This document shows positions 34,366 to 43,087 of a DNA stretch of 44,789 bases, piece after piece (the stretch's first letter is position 1; each line of letters opens with the position of its first letter). The notes under the pieces are model-generated. The model saw only the letters and a list, made by a program, of their open reading frames with translations. It did not search any database and was not told the origin of the DNA. The translations under genes were made by a program, and so were the position numbers. Source of the DNA: an uncultured Lachnospiraceae bacterium (lineage in GTDB: Bacteria; Bacillota; Clostridia; Lachnospirales; Lachnospiraceae); assembly GCA_947172705.1 (NCBI GenBank), contig CAMWCA010000027.1, forward strand, positions 1 to 44,789, written 5' to 3'.

Positions 34366-34918
34366 AAAAATGCAAGATTACCTGGATCAGATAGATCGAT
34401 ATTTAAGACCTATGGCGGCGTTTGAGAGAGCCGATATTATCAATGAAATTAAAAGCGAAATGCTGGAGCTGCAAACACAAAAGGGAATGTCTTCAGAGGA
34501 AATTTTGGAAAGGCTTGGAACACCAAGGGAACTGGCAAAAGCATATTTGGGAGAATCTCTTGTGAAAAATAATGCCTTTAGTTTTCGGAAGCTTATTATC
34601 GTTTACGGGTTCTATGGATTTGTGGGATTTACAGGGATGTTTGTCCTGCCAATTTGCAGCGTCTTATCTGTGGGCTTGATGTTCTGTGGTGTGATCGCGC
34701 CTGTGGCAGGGGTGGTTAAATTTGCAGGTTCTCTCATAGGCATGAACATACCATGGGTGGTATTTCAGTTTGGAGATTATACGGCTCCTGCCTATATGGC
34801 GTTTCCTCTTTCGGTGGTTATGGGCGTTTTGTTATTTTTGGCTGGAAGAGGAACATGGAAATTGATGCTTTTGTATATTCAAACGGTCAGTGTGGGAAAA
34901 AGAAAATTGCAATCATAG
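34358..34918 (+). CDS. HAAS-domain membrane protein (DUF1700-like)
   Basis: A 186-residue protein. The N-terminal HAAS domain (about 1-70) is recognisable from MQDYLDQIDRYLRPM, INEIKSEMLELQTQKGMSSE and ILERLGTPRELAKAYL, followed by three or four TM segments (FYGFVGFTGMFVLPICSVL, VGLMFCGVIAPVAGVVKFAG, MAFPLSVVMGVLLFLAG). HAAS proteins act as small membrane sensors or regulators in PadR-HAAS operons. It overlaps padR. Confidence 0.8.
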   Translation: MDKKMQDYLDQIDRYLRPMAAFERADIINEIKSEMLELQTQKGMSSEEILERLGTPRELAKAYLGESLVKNNAFSFRKLIIVYGFYGFVGFTGMFVLPICSVLSVGLMFCGVIAPVAGVVKFAGSLIGMNIPWVVFQFGDYTAPAYMAFPLSVVMGVLLFLAGRGTWKLMLLYIQTVSVGKRKLQS

Positions 34919-34951
34919 CAGTAAAAAATATTTTTATTATAAATCAATCGG

Positions 34952-34960
34952 TGCTATAAT
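34952..34960 (+). promoter_or_regulatory. extended -10 promoter of the SDR gene
   Basis: GTGCTATAAT gives TGC plus a perfect TATAAT (34955-34960), an extended -10 element. The -35 region is weak. Confidence 0.5.
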
Positions 34961-34993
34961 ATAGGAAAAAGCAGAAGGGAAGGTATTAGATTC

Positions 34994-35740
34994 ATGTTAT
35001 TGGAAGGAAAGGTTGCAATTGTAACAGGCGGAACCAGAGGAATCGGATTTGAAATTGTACGAAAGTATCTTGCAAATGGGGCAAAGGTGGTATTATTTGG
35101 CTCAAGGCAGGAGACAGTAGACAAGGCGCTTGCCAAACTGAAGGAGGAAAACGCTGACTGGGAAGTAGACGGTATGTTTCCTAAACTGACAGATGCGGCT
35201 GATGTGGAAAAGGCAGTTCTTGCTGTAAAAGAGAAATTCGGAAAGATCGACATTCTGGTAAACAATGCGGGAATTTCCCAAAGCACACCCCTGTATGACT
35301 ATACGCCGGAAGAATTTGATAAAGTAATTGATTTGAATGTAAGGGCGTTGTTTTATGCGATCCTGCCCACTGCAAAGGTTATGAAAGAGCAGGGAGGCGG
35401 ATGCATCATCAACACCAGCTCCATGGTCAGCATATGCGGACAGGCAGCAGGCGTTGGATACCCTACCAGCAAATCAGCAGTAAACGGTATGACTTTTTCT
35501 CTGGCAAGAGAATTGGCAAAAGATCACATCAGGGTGAATGCAGTAGCGCCGGGCGTAACCAAAACGGATATGGTTGCCGCATTGCCTCAGGCTGTGGTTG
35601 ATGGCATTTCCGCTAAGATTCCCATGGGAAGGCCGGGAGAACCGGAGGAAGTTGCCGATGCATTTCTCTACCTTGCCAGTGATCTTGCAAGCTATGTGAC
35701 GGGAGAGATTTTGTCGGTTGATGGAGCCTGCAGAACGTAA
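34994..35740 (+). CDS. short-chain dehydrogenase/reductase (SDR)
   Basis: A 248-residue NAD(P)-dependent oxidoreductase. The cofactor motif is TGGTRGIGF, NNAG is at about residue 88, and the catalytic residues are Ser143, Tyr156 and Lys160 (GYPTSKSAV). The length and sequence fit FabG-like SDRs and also the BaiA bile-acid dehydrogenases of clostridia (shared TGGTRGIGF, FG...QE.VD.AL..LKE). The loop after the second strand reads FGSRQE; Ser-Arg there would favour NADP over NAD. The substrate is open. Confidence 0.88.
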   Translation: MLLEGKVAIVTGGTRGIGFEIVRKYLANGAKVVLFGSRQETVDKALAKLKEENADWEVDGMFPKLTDAADVEKAVLAVKEKFGKIDILVNNAGISQSTPLYDYTPEEFDKVIDLNVRALFYAILPTAKVMKEQGGGCIINTSSMVSICGQAAGVGYPTSKSAVNGMTFSLARELAKDHIRVNAVAPGVTKTDMVAALPQAVVDGISAKIPMGRPGEPEEVADAFLYLASDLASYVTGEILSVDGACRT

Positions 35741-35777
35741 AACCTGGCAAATTGTAAAAAGAAGGCTTCTTTATCTC

Positions 35778-35806
35778 TTGCAAATAAAGGTTTCTTCTAT
35801 TATGAT
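35778..35806 (+). promoter_or_regulatory. promoter of the purO operon
   Basis: TTGCAA (35778-35783) and TATGAT (35801-35806) are 17 bp apart. Transcription would start near 35813, right at the riboswitch. Confidence 0.65.
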
Positions 35807-35814
35807 AGTGGATA

Positions 35815-35900
35815 GATACACGACTGACGGAAGCAGGAAGAGCCTGTGTAGGAGAACCTACAGGGAGTGTATTGTTCAATTGTGAGCCGACCGTCTGGGC
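35815..35900 (+). promoter_or_regulatory. ZTP/ZMP riboswitch (pfl motif)
   Basis: The aptamer senses ZMP/ZTP (AICAR ribotide and its triphosphate), which build up when 10-formyl-THF runs short. The conserved 3' element GCCGACCGTCTGGGC (35886-35900) and 5' element ACGACTGACGG (35820-35830) match the motif. The stem ATACAC/GTGTAT (35816-35821 with 35867-35872) and hairpin TGTAGG-AGAA-CCTACA (35847-35862) are visible. The usual GGCG/CGCC pairing is GACG/CGTC here, a compensatory change. The downstream gene uses ZMP as substrate, as expected for this class. Confidence 0.88.
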
Positions 35901-35937
35901 TGCCTGGTGAAGGTATGCCCAGACGTTTTGTTTTTTT
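35892..35937 (+). terminator. riboswitch-controlled terminator
   Basis: CGTCTGGGC (35892-35900) and GCCCAGACG (35917-35925) form a perfect 9-bp stem, followed by a T-rich run to 35937. The left arm is the conserved 3' part of the aptamer, so ligand binding should block the terminator and switch the operon on. Confidence 0.88.
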
Positions 35938-35984
35938 ATCTGTCATGGGCAGTAATCATGAGAAAAGAATGGAGGAAAAAGAAA

Positions 35985-36692
35985 ATGTTGTCACTTGCAC
36001 AGGAGCTTTCGGATAATGCATATCCGGGAAGAGGTATTGTAATCGGCAGATCAGAGGATGGGAGCAAAGCAGTAACCGCTTATTTTATTATGGGAAGAAG
36101 CTCTAACAGTCGGAACCGCATTTTTGCAACGGAGGGGGAAGGGATCAGAACAGAGGCTTTTGACCCGTCCAAACTGGAGGACCCCAGCCTGATCATCTAT
36201 GCGCCGGTACGGGTTCTGGAGCATAGAACCATCGTGACCAATGGGGATCAGACAGATACCATATACGAGGGGATGGAAAAAGGACTGACCTTTGAGGAGT
36301 CTTTGCGGTGCCGGGAATTTGAACCTGACGGACCCAATTACACTCCCAGAATTTCAGGGATTATGAATGTAAAGGATGGAAAATATGATTTTGCCATGTC
36401 CATCTTAAAGAGCAATAACGGAAATCCTGAATCGTGTAACAGATATACCTATTGCTATGAGAATCCTGTGGCAGGGGAAGGACGTTTTATCCATACTTAT
36501 ATGCATGACGGGAATCCCCTTCCTAGTTTTCAGGGAGAGCCGAAAACCGTGAAGCTTGCAGGGGGTATTGACGGGTTTACAAAAGAACTTTGGGAAAATC
36601 TTAATGAAGATAACAAGGTATCGCTGTTTGTAAGATACATTGACATTGCAACAGGAGAATATGAAACACGAATCGTAAACAAGAATCAATAG
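35985..36692 (+). CDS. purO: IMP cyclohydrolase, PurO type
   Basis: Closes FAICAR to IMP, the final step of purine synthesis. The 235-residue protein begins AQELSDNAYPGRGIVIGRSE and contains FIMGRSSNSRNRIF and PDGPNYTPRISGI, the IMP cyclohydrolase (PurO) family pattern, unrelated in fold to the bacterial PurH C-domain. Start at 35985 has GGAGG 9 nt upstream; earlier in-frame ATGs (35907, 35958) overlap the terminator region. It lies 19 nt before the AICAR transformylase. Confidence 0.92.
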   Translation: MLSLAQELSDNAYPGRGIVIGRSEDGSKAVTAYFIMGRSSNSRNRIFATEGEGIRTEAFDPSKLEDPSLIIYAPVRVLEHRTIVTNGDQTDTIYEGMEKGLTFEESLRCREFEPDGPNYTPRISGIMNVKDGKYDFAMSILKSNNGNPESCNRYTYCYENPVAGEGRFIHTYMHDGNPLPSFQGEPKTVKLAGGIDGFTKELWENLNEDNKVSLFVRYIDIATGEYETRIVNKNQ

Positions 36693-36711
36693 AAAGGGAG
36701 AACAGGATCAC

Positions 36712-37890
36712 ATGAACGAGATACAATTAAAATACGGATGCAACCCAAATCAGAAACCTTCCAGAATTTTTATGGAGGATGGAGGTGAACTTCCGGTTAC
36801 GGTCTTAAACGGAAAGCCAGGATACATAAATTTTCTGGATGCTTTTAACGGCTGGCAGCTTGTGAAGGAGTTGAAGGAGGCAACGGGGCTTCCTGCGGCT
36901 ACCTCTTTTAAGCATGTTTCCCCGGCGGGAGCGGCGGTAGGGCTTCCTCTGACGGAGACTCTTGCCAAAATTTATTGGGTGGATGATCTGGGAGAGCTTT
37001 CCCCCCTTGCCTGCGCTTATGCAAGAGCAAGAGGAGCTGACAGGATGTCTTCCTTCGGAGATTTTATTGCCCTTTCCGATGTGTGCGATGAGGACACGGC
37101 ACGGCTGATCAAAAGGGAGGTGTCTGACGGAGTGATTGCGCCGGGTTATACGGAAGAGGCAATGGCATTATTGAAGGAGAAGAAAAAGGGAAATTATAAT
37201 ATCATTCAGATCGATCCTTCCTATGTGCCTGCGCCGGTGGAGCGGAAGCAGGTATATGGCATTACCTTTGAACAGGGGAGAAATGAGCTTTCCATAGACA
37301 GGGAACTGCTTTCCAATATTGTGACAAAAAATAAAGAGCTGCCGGAATCCGCAGCCATTGATATGAAGATCGCGTTGATTACATTGAAATATACCCAGTC
37401 CAATTCCGTCTGCTATGTAAAGGGCGGACAGGCGATCGGCATCGGAGCAGGACAACAGTCCAGAGTACACTGTACAAGGCTTGCAGGGCAGAAAGCAGAT
37501 AACTGGTATCTGCGTCAGGCGCCTCAGGTATTGGGGCTTCAGTTTGTTGATGCGCTGGGGCGTGCGGACAGAGACAATACCATCGATGTTTACATCGGTG
37601 AGGAATACGAGGACGTACTTCGGGAAGGAGAATGGCAGAAGCGGTTTAAGGTAAAGCCCCCGGTGTTTACCAGAGAAGAAAAGAGAGCATGGCTGGACAA
37701 AAATCAGAATGTGACCCTTGGGTCGGATGCCTTTTTCCCTTTTTCGGACAATATTGAAAGAGCCTATAAGAGCGGTGTAAAATATATTGCACAGCCTGGA
37801 GGATCGGTTCGGGATGATCTGGTGATCCAGTGCTGCGATAAATATGATATGGTGATGGCGTTTACCGGCATCAGGTTATTCCATCATTAA
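36712..37890 (+). CDS. purH: AICAR transformylase (stand-alone PurH transformylase domain)
   Basis: Transfers the formyl group of 10-formyl-THF to ZMP (AICAR), making FAICAR for PurO. The 392-residue protein begins ELKYGCNPNQKPS-like (IQLKYGCNPNQKPSRIF) and has the catalytic Lys67-His68 in SFKHVSPAGAA, ARGADRMSSFGDFIALS and VCYVKGGQAIGIGAGQQSR. It is the AICARFT domain without a cyclohydrolase domain, which PurO supplies. A ribosome site (AAAGGGAG) is present. Only 17 nt separate it from the sugar-sensor gene, with no terminator between. Confidence 0.95.
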   Translation: MNEIQLKYGCNPNQKPSRIFMEDGGELPVTVLNGKPGYINFLDAFNGWQLVKELKEATGLPAATSFKHVSPAGAAVGLPLTETLAKIYWVDDLGELSPLACAYARARGADRMSSFGDFIALSDVCDEDTARLIKREVSDGVIAPGYTEEAMALLKEKKKGNYNIIQIDPSYVPAPVERKQVYGITFEQGRNELSIDRELLSNIVTKNKELPESAAIDMKIALITLKYTQSNSVCYVKGGQAIGIGAGQQSRVHCTRLAGQKADNWYLRQAPQVLGLQFVDALGRADRDNTIDVYIGEEYEDVLREGEWQKRFKVKPPVFTREEKRAWLDKNQNVTLGSDAFFPFSDNIERAYKSGVKYIAQPGGSVRDDLVIQCCDKYDMVMAFTGIRLFHH

Positions 37891-37907
37891 CAGGAGCGGG
37901 ACCGGAA

Positions 37908-38954
37908 ATGATAAAGAAAGATCCTTACAAAACAAACCACAGACAGCTTGCCATATTTGCGGTGATTATTCTTGCGATGGCAGTCATGACGGTCCTTAGC
38001 CTTGCCTATGTGGGGAAATGGGCGGAAGGCGGAGGGAAAATGAACGCCCAGCCCTATGAGAGCTTTGAAAGGCATTATGTCTTTATTGCCGATTCGGAGG
38101 AGGATATTTTCTGGGACAAGGTGTATGAGGAGGCAAAGACCTACGCAAAAGAGGAAAATATCTATCTGGAGTGGGAGGGCAGCAACCTTGCGGCAGATTA
38201 TTCAAAAGCGGAACTGCTTAAGATTGCCGTTGCCTCCCAGGTAGACGGCATTGTGCTGGAAGGGGATGGAAGTCATCAGATCCAGGAAGCAGTAAATGAG
38301 GCGGTAGATCATGGGATACCGGTGGTAACGGTGATGACAGACAGCTATGACAGTAAAAGGCAGAGCTTTGTTGGTATTGGGAATCATAACCTGGGAAGAG
38401 AATATGGAAGACAGATCATTCGCATTGCCAATAAAAATACAAAGGATGCGCTGATATTGATGGATACTTCCATGGAAAGCAGTGGGAAAAATCTTGTTTA
38501 TAATGGAATCAGAGACACATTGGATAATGAGGGAAATCATTTGAACCTGGAGTTGAAAACCATTGTGCTGAATGAGGATTCCTCCTTTGGAAAAGAGGAA
38601 GCGATCAGAGAAATTTTTCTGAATAAAGAAGAACTCCCTGAAATTATCATTTGTTTAAACGAAAAGGATACCATCAGCGCTTATCAGGCGGCAGTGGATT
38701 ATAACCTGGTGGGTCAGATCAAAATACTGGGGTATTCTGATGCCGACACAATTTTAAATGCCATCAGCAGAAATGTAATAGCGGCAACCATTGTTGTGGA
38801 TGCAAAGCAAGTGGGAAGCTATTGTATAAAGGCATTGGATGAATACATTGAGACAGGTCATGTAAACGACTTTTTTACGATGGATGTAAATGCCGTCACG
38901 ACAAATAATGTGAAAGGACGCCTGAAAAATGCTGGGGAGCAGGGTGAAAAATAG
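37908..38954 (+). CDS. membrane-anchored periplasmic-binding-protein-like sugar sensor (XylFII-like)
   Basis: A 348-residue protein with one TM anchor (residues 14-36, AIFAVIILAMAVMTVLSLAY) and no lipobox, followed by a type I periplasmic-binding domain of the ribose/xylose class (FIADSEEDIFWDKVYEEAK, QVDGIVLEGDGSHQIQEAV, NEAVDHGIPVVTVMTDSYDS). It overlaps the kinase gene by 26 nt. In C. beijerinckii, XylFII is such a protein: it binds xylose outside the cell and activates LytS directly. The sugar is not fixed by sequence here. Transcription probably continues from the ZTP riboswitch operon. Confidence 0.85.
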   Translation: MIKKDPYKTNHRQLAIFAVIILAMAVMTVLSLAYVGKWAEGGGKMNAQPYESFERHYVFIADSEEDIFWDKVYEEAKTYAKEENIYLEWEGSNLAADYSKAELLKIAVASQVDGIVLEGDGSHQIQEAVNEAVDHGIPVVTVMTDSYDSKRQSFVGIGNHNLGREYGRQIIRIANKNTKDALILMDTSMESSGKNLVYNGIRDTLDNEGNHLNLELKTIVLNEDSSFGKEEAIREIFLNKEELPEIIICLNEKDTISAYQAAVDYNLVGQIKILGYSDADTILNAISRNVIAATIVVDAKQVGSYCIKALDEYIETGHVNDFFTMDVNAVTTNNVKGRLKNAGEQGEK

Positions 38955-40425
38955 TAAAAAGCATATTTTTATCAGCATTCAGACAAAGCTGCTTTTCATA
39001 TTTTTAATGATCGCTTTGATCATTCTGGGGGTAAACTGGTACATTTATTTTAACATCAATAAGATGATCACCAATATTGACAAGGTATACGAGAGCAATG
39101 CCATGCTCAACGAGCTGCAGAATGGACTGACGCTGATCCACCGGAATATGGAAAACTTTCTGGATACCAGAGATACGGATGCCATTGAAGGTTATCTGCG
39201 AAATGAGCAGGAGTACCGCAAGCAGCTGGAAAATCTCAACACAAGAATTCTCAATGATGAGACAAAGATCATGGAGAAAAATATTTATCATATGTCTCAG
39301 TCCTATATTGAAATTACGGACAAAGCGATTGAAGCAAAGCGAGGACGTAATATTGCCAAGTATAAAGAATACTATGATTCCGCTGATGAATTGTACGGGT
39401 ATATCAATTCTTACCTGTACAGTCTTAATAACCAGCAGTTTCAAAATAATTCAGAAAACTATGAAATGCTGTTTTCCGCTTTGAAATTTTCAGAAACCTC
39501 AAACCTTCTGATTCTCTGTATGGTCAGTGCGTTGAATGGTATTTTGATCATTCTCCTGACGAAGGGAATTACCAATCCACTGATCGAATTGGCAAAAGCG
39601 GCGGATGAGGTGGCAAAAGGAACCTTGGATATCCAACTGTCGGAAAGAAGACCGCGGGATGAAGTGGGAATTGTGACCGATGCCTTTGACCAGATGGTGA
39701 AGAGCCTGAAAAAATATATTGTCCAGTTGAAAAAAAGTATGGAACTGGAAAGCGCAATGAAAGAAAGGCAGCTTATGATGGAGACGCATTTGCGGGATGC
39801 CAAGCTGAATTACCTTCAGGCGCAGATCAATCCTCACTTTTTATTTAATACATTAAATGCAGGCGCTCAGCTTGCCATGATGGAGGGAGCGGACAGAACC
39901 TATCAGTATGTGCAGAATGTAGCGGATTTTTTTCGTTACAACGTAAAGAAAAATCATGATGTGGTAACTTTGGAAGAAGAAATTGAGTTGATCGATCACT
40001 ATATTTATATTATCAATGTAAGGTTTTCAGGGGAGATTCACTTTAAAAAGGATATCGATGAGGAGCTGATCCATGCCCAGATTCCCAGTATGACCTTGCA
40101 GCCTGTTGTGGAAAACTGCATTAACCACGGCATCAGAGACATTTCCAGAGAAAAGCTGATAGAGCTTTCCGTTTACGAGGAAAGAGGCGGTATCTGCGTC
40201 AGCATAAGGGATAATGGCGTGGGCATGAGTGAAGAAAAGATCGAAAAGATTATGAACAGAAAACTGGAAGAAAACGATCTGGACGATGTGATAAACGGAG
40301 TTGGTCTGGACAATGTGATCGTCAGGCTCCGGCTGTTTTTTGAGCGGGAGGATGTGATCGACATTACAAGTGCAGGAACAGACATGGGAACAGAGGTTGC
40401 AATATACATTCCATTAGAGGGGTAA
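38929..40425 (+). CDS. LytS-type sensor histidine kinase
   Basis: A 498-residue membrane kinase. TM1 is at about residues 22-40 (LLFIFLMIALIILGVNWYI), an extracytoplasmic helical domain spans ~41-180, TM2 lies near ~186-206, then a HAMP domain (ITNPLIELAKAADEVAKGTL). His303 in QAQINPHFLFNTLN is the phosphorylation site of the His_kinase (LytS/YesM) class. ATP-binding boxes VENCINHGIRD, DNGVGMS and GVGLDNVIVRL follow. It is translationally coupled to the sensor protein upstream and lies 8 nt before the response regulator. Confidence 0.93.
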   Translation: MLGSRVKNSKKHIFISIQTKLLFIFLMIALIILGVNWYIYFNINKMITNIDKVYESNAMLNELQNGLTLIHRNMENFLDTRDTDAIEGYLRNEQEYRKQLENLNTRILNDETKIMEKNIYHMSQSYIEITDKAIEAKRGRNIAKYKEYYDSADELYGYINSYLYSLNNQQFQNNSENYEMLFSALKFSETSNLLILCMVSALNGILIILLTKGITNPLIELAKAADEVAKGTLDIQLSERRPRDEVGIVTDAFDQMVKSLKKYIVQLKKSMELESAMKERQLMMETHLRDAKLNYLQAQINPHFLFNTLNAGAQLAMMEGADRTYQYVQNVADFFRYNVKKNHDVVTLEEEIELIDHYIYIINVRFSGEIHFKKDIDEELIHAQIPSMTLQPVVENCINHGIRDISREKLIELSVYEERGGICVSIRDNGVGMSEEKIEKIMNRKLEENDLDDVINGVGLDNVIVRLRLFFEREDVIDITSAGTDMGTEVAIYIPLEG

Positions 40426-40433
40426 GTACAGAT

Positions 40434-42035
40434 ATGTATAAGATTATGATAGCTGACGATGAAGGGATCGTGATAGACGCGTTAAAGTTTATCATAGAAA
40501 AGAATTTTGGGGATTCCTGTGCCATTGAATGGGCAAAAACCGGAAGAAGCGTAATAGAACTTGCAGAGAGCTTTCGGCCGGATATTGCGCTTATGGATAT
40601 ACATATGCCTGGGATCAACGGGATCGAAGCTATGAAGGAGATCAAAAAAAATAATCGAAACATTATCTTTATTGTGGTATCTGCCTATGATAAATTTGAT
40701 TACGCAAAGGAAGCCATTGGTCTTGGCGTAATGGATTATGTGAATAAGCCTATCGATAAAAATGTGATTGTTTCCCTTTTAAAAAAGGCGATGGAGAAGG
40801 TCGACTTTGAGAGAATGAAAAGGAGCAATGATCTGTTGATCAGGGAAAAGCTGGAAACGGTAATACCAATTATTGAGAGCGGTCTGATTTATTCTGTTTT
40901 GTTTCAGGCAAATTATATGGAAGAGGCGGAAAATTTTAAGAATCTTCTGGGAATTCAGGAAGACAAAGGCTATATGATGGTAATCGAGTATGGGGATACG
41001 GAGAAGGATGGGCATCTGACCAATGCTATCGGCGCCAGTGTAAGAATGCAGTCAAATTATGTAAGATTGCGGGAAAGTATAAAGGAATACTTTCCGGGGA
41101 TCGTAGGTCCTATGATGGCAAACGCGGTGATCGTATTTGTCCCCTGCGCCACAGAAAGCCTTCAGAATGAATACGAAGAAAGAGTAAAGGCAATTGAAAC
41201 GGCGCGTAAGATGGTTCATAAGCTGAGGAAGGACATCGATGCGCAGTTCAGAGTAGGGATCGGAACCGTCAAAAGGCTGGATGAAGCGGATATTTCTTAT
41301 ACAGAGGCAGTAAATGCATTGCGTTATACGGCGGGCAGTGTGGCACATGCCAGGGATCTTTCCGCAAAAAACAGATATGAAGAGGATTATCCCGTTCGAA
41401 CAGAAAAGAAGCTTTTTGATCTGGTGCAGGCAGGAGATGCGGCGGGAGCGGTATCGGAGGCGGGCAGGTTTTTTGACTGGATGCTCAACCGCCATGGGGA
41501 TGCGGAAATGGACATTAAACTGAAAACTCTGGAGTTTATTTTGCAGGCGGAAACCATTGCTATCAAAAGCGGCGGAAGCTCCTATCGCTTTCAGGACCGC
41601 CATGATTACCTTACCATTCTGTACGATATGAAGCAATATGAGGAGCTTCGCTCCTGGCTTCTGGCAAAAATCAGGGAGGCGGCGAGAAATGTATCCGGAA
41701 GTAAGGAAAAGACCTCTATCAGTCTGGTGGAGCAGGCAAAAGCTTATATTGACAGTCATTATAAAGATGAGATCTCTTTGGACGAGGTTTCCAGAGAGAT
41801 CAACATCAGCCCTTATTATTTCAGTAAGCTGTTTAAAGAAGAAACAGGAGGGAATTTTATTGATTATGTGACATCGATTCGAATGGAAAAGGCAAAGGAA
41901 TTGCTGAGTACAACGGATAAAAGTATGAAAGAGATCTGCAGCGAAGTGGGATACTCCGACCCCAATTATTTCAGCCGTTCCTTTAAAAAGAATGTAGGCG
42001 TAACGCCTACCGAGTACAAGGAGGAAAACGGCTGA
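40434..42035 (+). CDS. YesN-type response regulator with AraC DNA-binding domain
   Basis: A 533-residue regulator. The receiver domain (1-120) has the acidic pocket Asp8-Asp9 and phospho-acceptor Asp55 in ALMDIHMPG. A central region of unclear function spans ~130-420. The C-terminal AraC/HTH_18 domain (about 430-533) is marked by IDSHYKDEISLDEVSREINI, SPYYFSKLFKEETG and VGYSDPNYFSRSFKKNVG. It should activate the downstream transporter genes. Its stop shares a base with the start of the next gene (TGATG), so they are coupled. Confidence 0.93.
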   Translation: MYKIMIADDEGIVIDALKFIIEKNFGDSCAIEWAKTGRSVIELAESFRPDIALMDIHMPGINGIEAMKEIKKNNRNIIFIVVSAYDKFDYAKEAIGLGVMDYVNKPIDKNVIVSLLKKAMEKVDFERMKRSNDLLIREKLETVIPIIESGLIYSVLFQANYMEEAENFKNLLGIQEDKGYMMVIEYGDTEKDGHLTNAIGASVRMQSNYVRLRESIKEYFPGIVGPMMANAVIVFVPCATESLQNEYEERVKAIETARKMVHKLRKDIDAQFRVGIGTVKRLDEADISYTEAVNALRYTAGSVAHARDLSAKNRYEEDYPVRTEKKLFDLVQAGDAAGAVSEAGRFFDWMLNRHGDAEMDIKLKTLEFILQAETIAIKSGGSSYRFQDRHDYLTILYDMKQYEELRSWLLAKIREAARNVSGSKEKTSISLVEQAKAYIDSHYKDEISLDEVSREINISPYYFSKLFKEETGGNFIDYVTSIRMEKAKELLSTTDKSMKEICSEVGYSDPNYFSRSFKKNVGVTPTEYKEENG

Positions 42036-43087
42036 TGAGAAGAACATGCAGAAAAAGCATACTGATTTTTGCATTGCTGGCTGTTATCCTGCTTGCAGGC
42101 TGCACAGAAACAGAAGGCGCGCAGATGCCGGCAGGGGAAGAAGAGGAAAAGATCCAGATCGGCATGATTTTTGATAATTTTGTTATGGAGCGCTGGCTGA
42201 GAGACAGGGATGTGTTTGTCTCCACGGCAAAGGAACTGGGAGCAGAGGTTAATGTGCAAAATGCAAACAGCAGCGTGGAAGAACAGGTGGAGCTGGTAAA
42301 GTATTTTATTAAAAAGAAGGTGGATGTCATCGTGATCGTTCCCATTGATTCGGAACCTCTTCTTGCCTCCATCAAAGAGGCGCAGGAGGAGGGGATTAAA
42401 GTGATCTCCTATGACCGCCTGATCCTGGGGGCAGAGCCTGACCTGTACATTTCTTTTGACAATGAAAAGGTGGGAACGTTGATGGGAACCGCATTTAGCA
42501 AAAAACTTGAGAAGGGCGACAAGGTATTGATGATATGCGGACCCAAAACGGACAACAATGCAATGGAAGTTCAAAGAGGATTCGAGAATGTGATGAAGGA
42601 GAAGCAGATCCAGGTTCTTGACATTTACTATGCAGATGGCTGGAAGCCCGAGTACGCCGCCGCATATGTAAGGCAGAACGGAGAGCTGGTGCGCCAGGCA
42701 AGAGGTATTATGTGCGGAAATGACAATCTTGCAGGGCAGGCAGTAAGCGCTCTCGCAGAGCAGAGGCTTGCAGGAGAAATTTACGTATCAGGTCAGGATG
42801 GGGACTTGGCGGCATGTCAGAGGATCGTAGAGGGAACGCAGTATATGACAGTGTATAAGCCCATAGAAAAGCTGGCGGCACGGGCTGCGAAGGCTGCGGT
42901 GGATATGGCGGAGGGCAACGGATTTTCTTATGATCTTTATGTGACAACGGAGGGAGGAAAATCCTTCCCCTATATTAAGCTGGAGCCTGTTGCCGTGACA
43001 GAAGAAAATATGCAGCAGGCAATTATAGACGAGGGGTTTCATTTAAAAGAGGAGGTTTACCTGAACAGACCTGAGCTGTTAGACTAG
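42035..43087 (+). CDS. second sugar-binding lipoprotein (XylF-like)
   Basis: A 350-residue solute-binding protein with a signal peptide and lipobox LLAGC (Cys23). Sequence follows the xylose/ChvE group: IQIGMIFDNFVMERWLRDRD, VIVIVPIDSEPLLASIKEAQ, VISYDRLILG and DNNAMEVQRGFENVM. It sits within the regulator operon, before the main binding protein, and has no own transporter gene. It could be a second ligand sensor for the kinase or an alternative binding protein for the same ATPase. The gene overlaps yesN by one base. Confidence 0.88.
   Translation: MRRTCRKSILIFALLAVILLAGCTETEGAQMPAGEEEEKIQIGMIFDNFVMERWLRDRDVFVSTAKELGAEVNVQNANSSVEEQVELVKYFIKKKVDVIVIVPIDSEPLLASIKEAQEEGIKVISYDRLILGAEPDLYISFDNEKVGTLMGTAFSKKLEKGDKVLMICGPKTDNNAMEVQRGFENVMKEKQIQVLDIYYADGWKPEYAAAYVRQNGELVRQARGIMCGNDNLAGQAVSALAEQRLAGEIYVSGQDGDLAACQRIVEGTQYMTVYKPIEKLAARAAKAAVDMAEGNGFSYDLYVTTEGGKSFPYIKLEPVAVTEENMQQAIIDEGFHLKEEVYLNRPELLD

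Noticed and set aside
34954..35286. Minus-strand frame across the SDR start
   Set aside because: It is antisense to a clear SDR and has no support.
41052..42074. A 340-codon minus-strand open frame
   Set aside because: It lies fully antisense to the YesN-type regulator, whose domains are unmistakable, and has Cys/Phe/His-rich composition typical of shadow frames.
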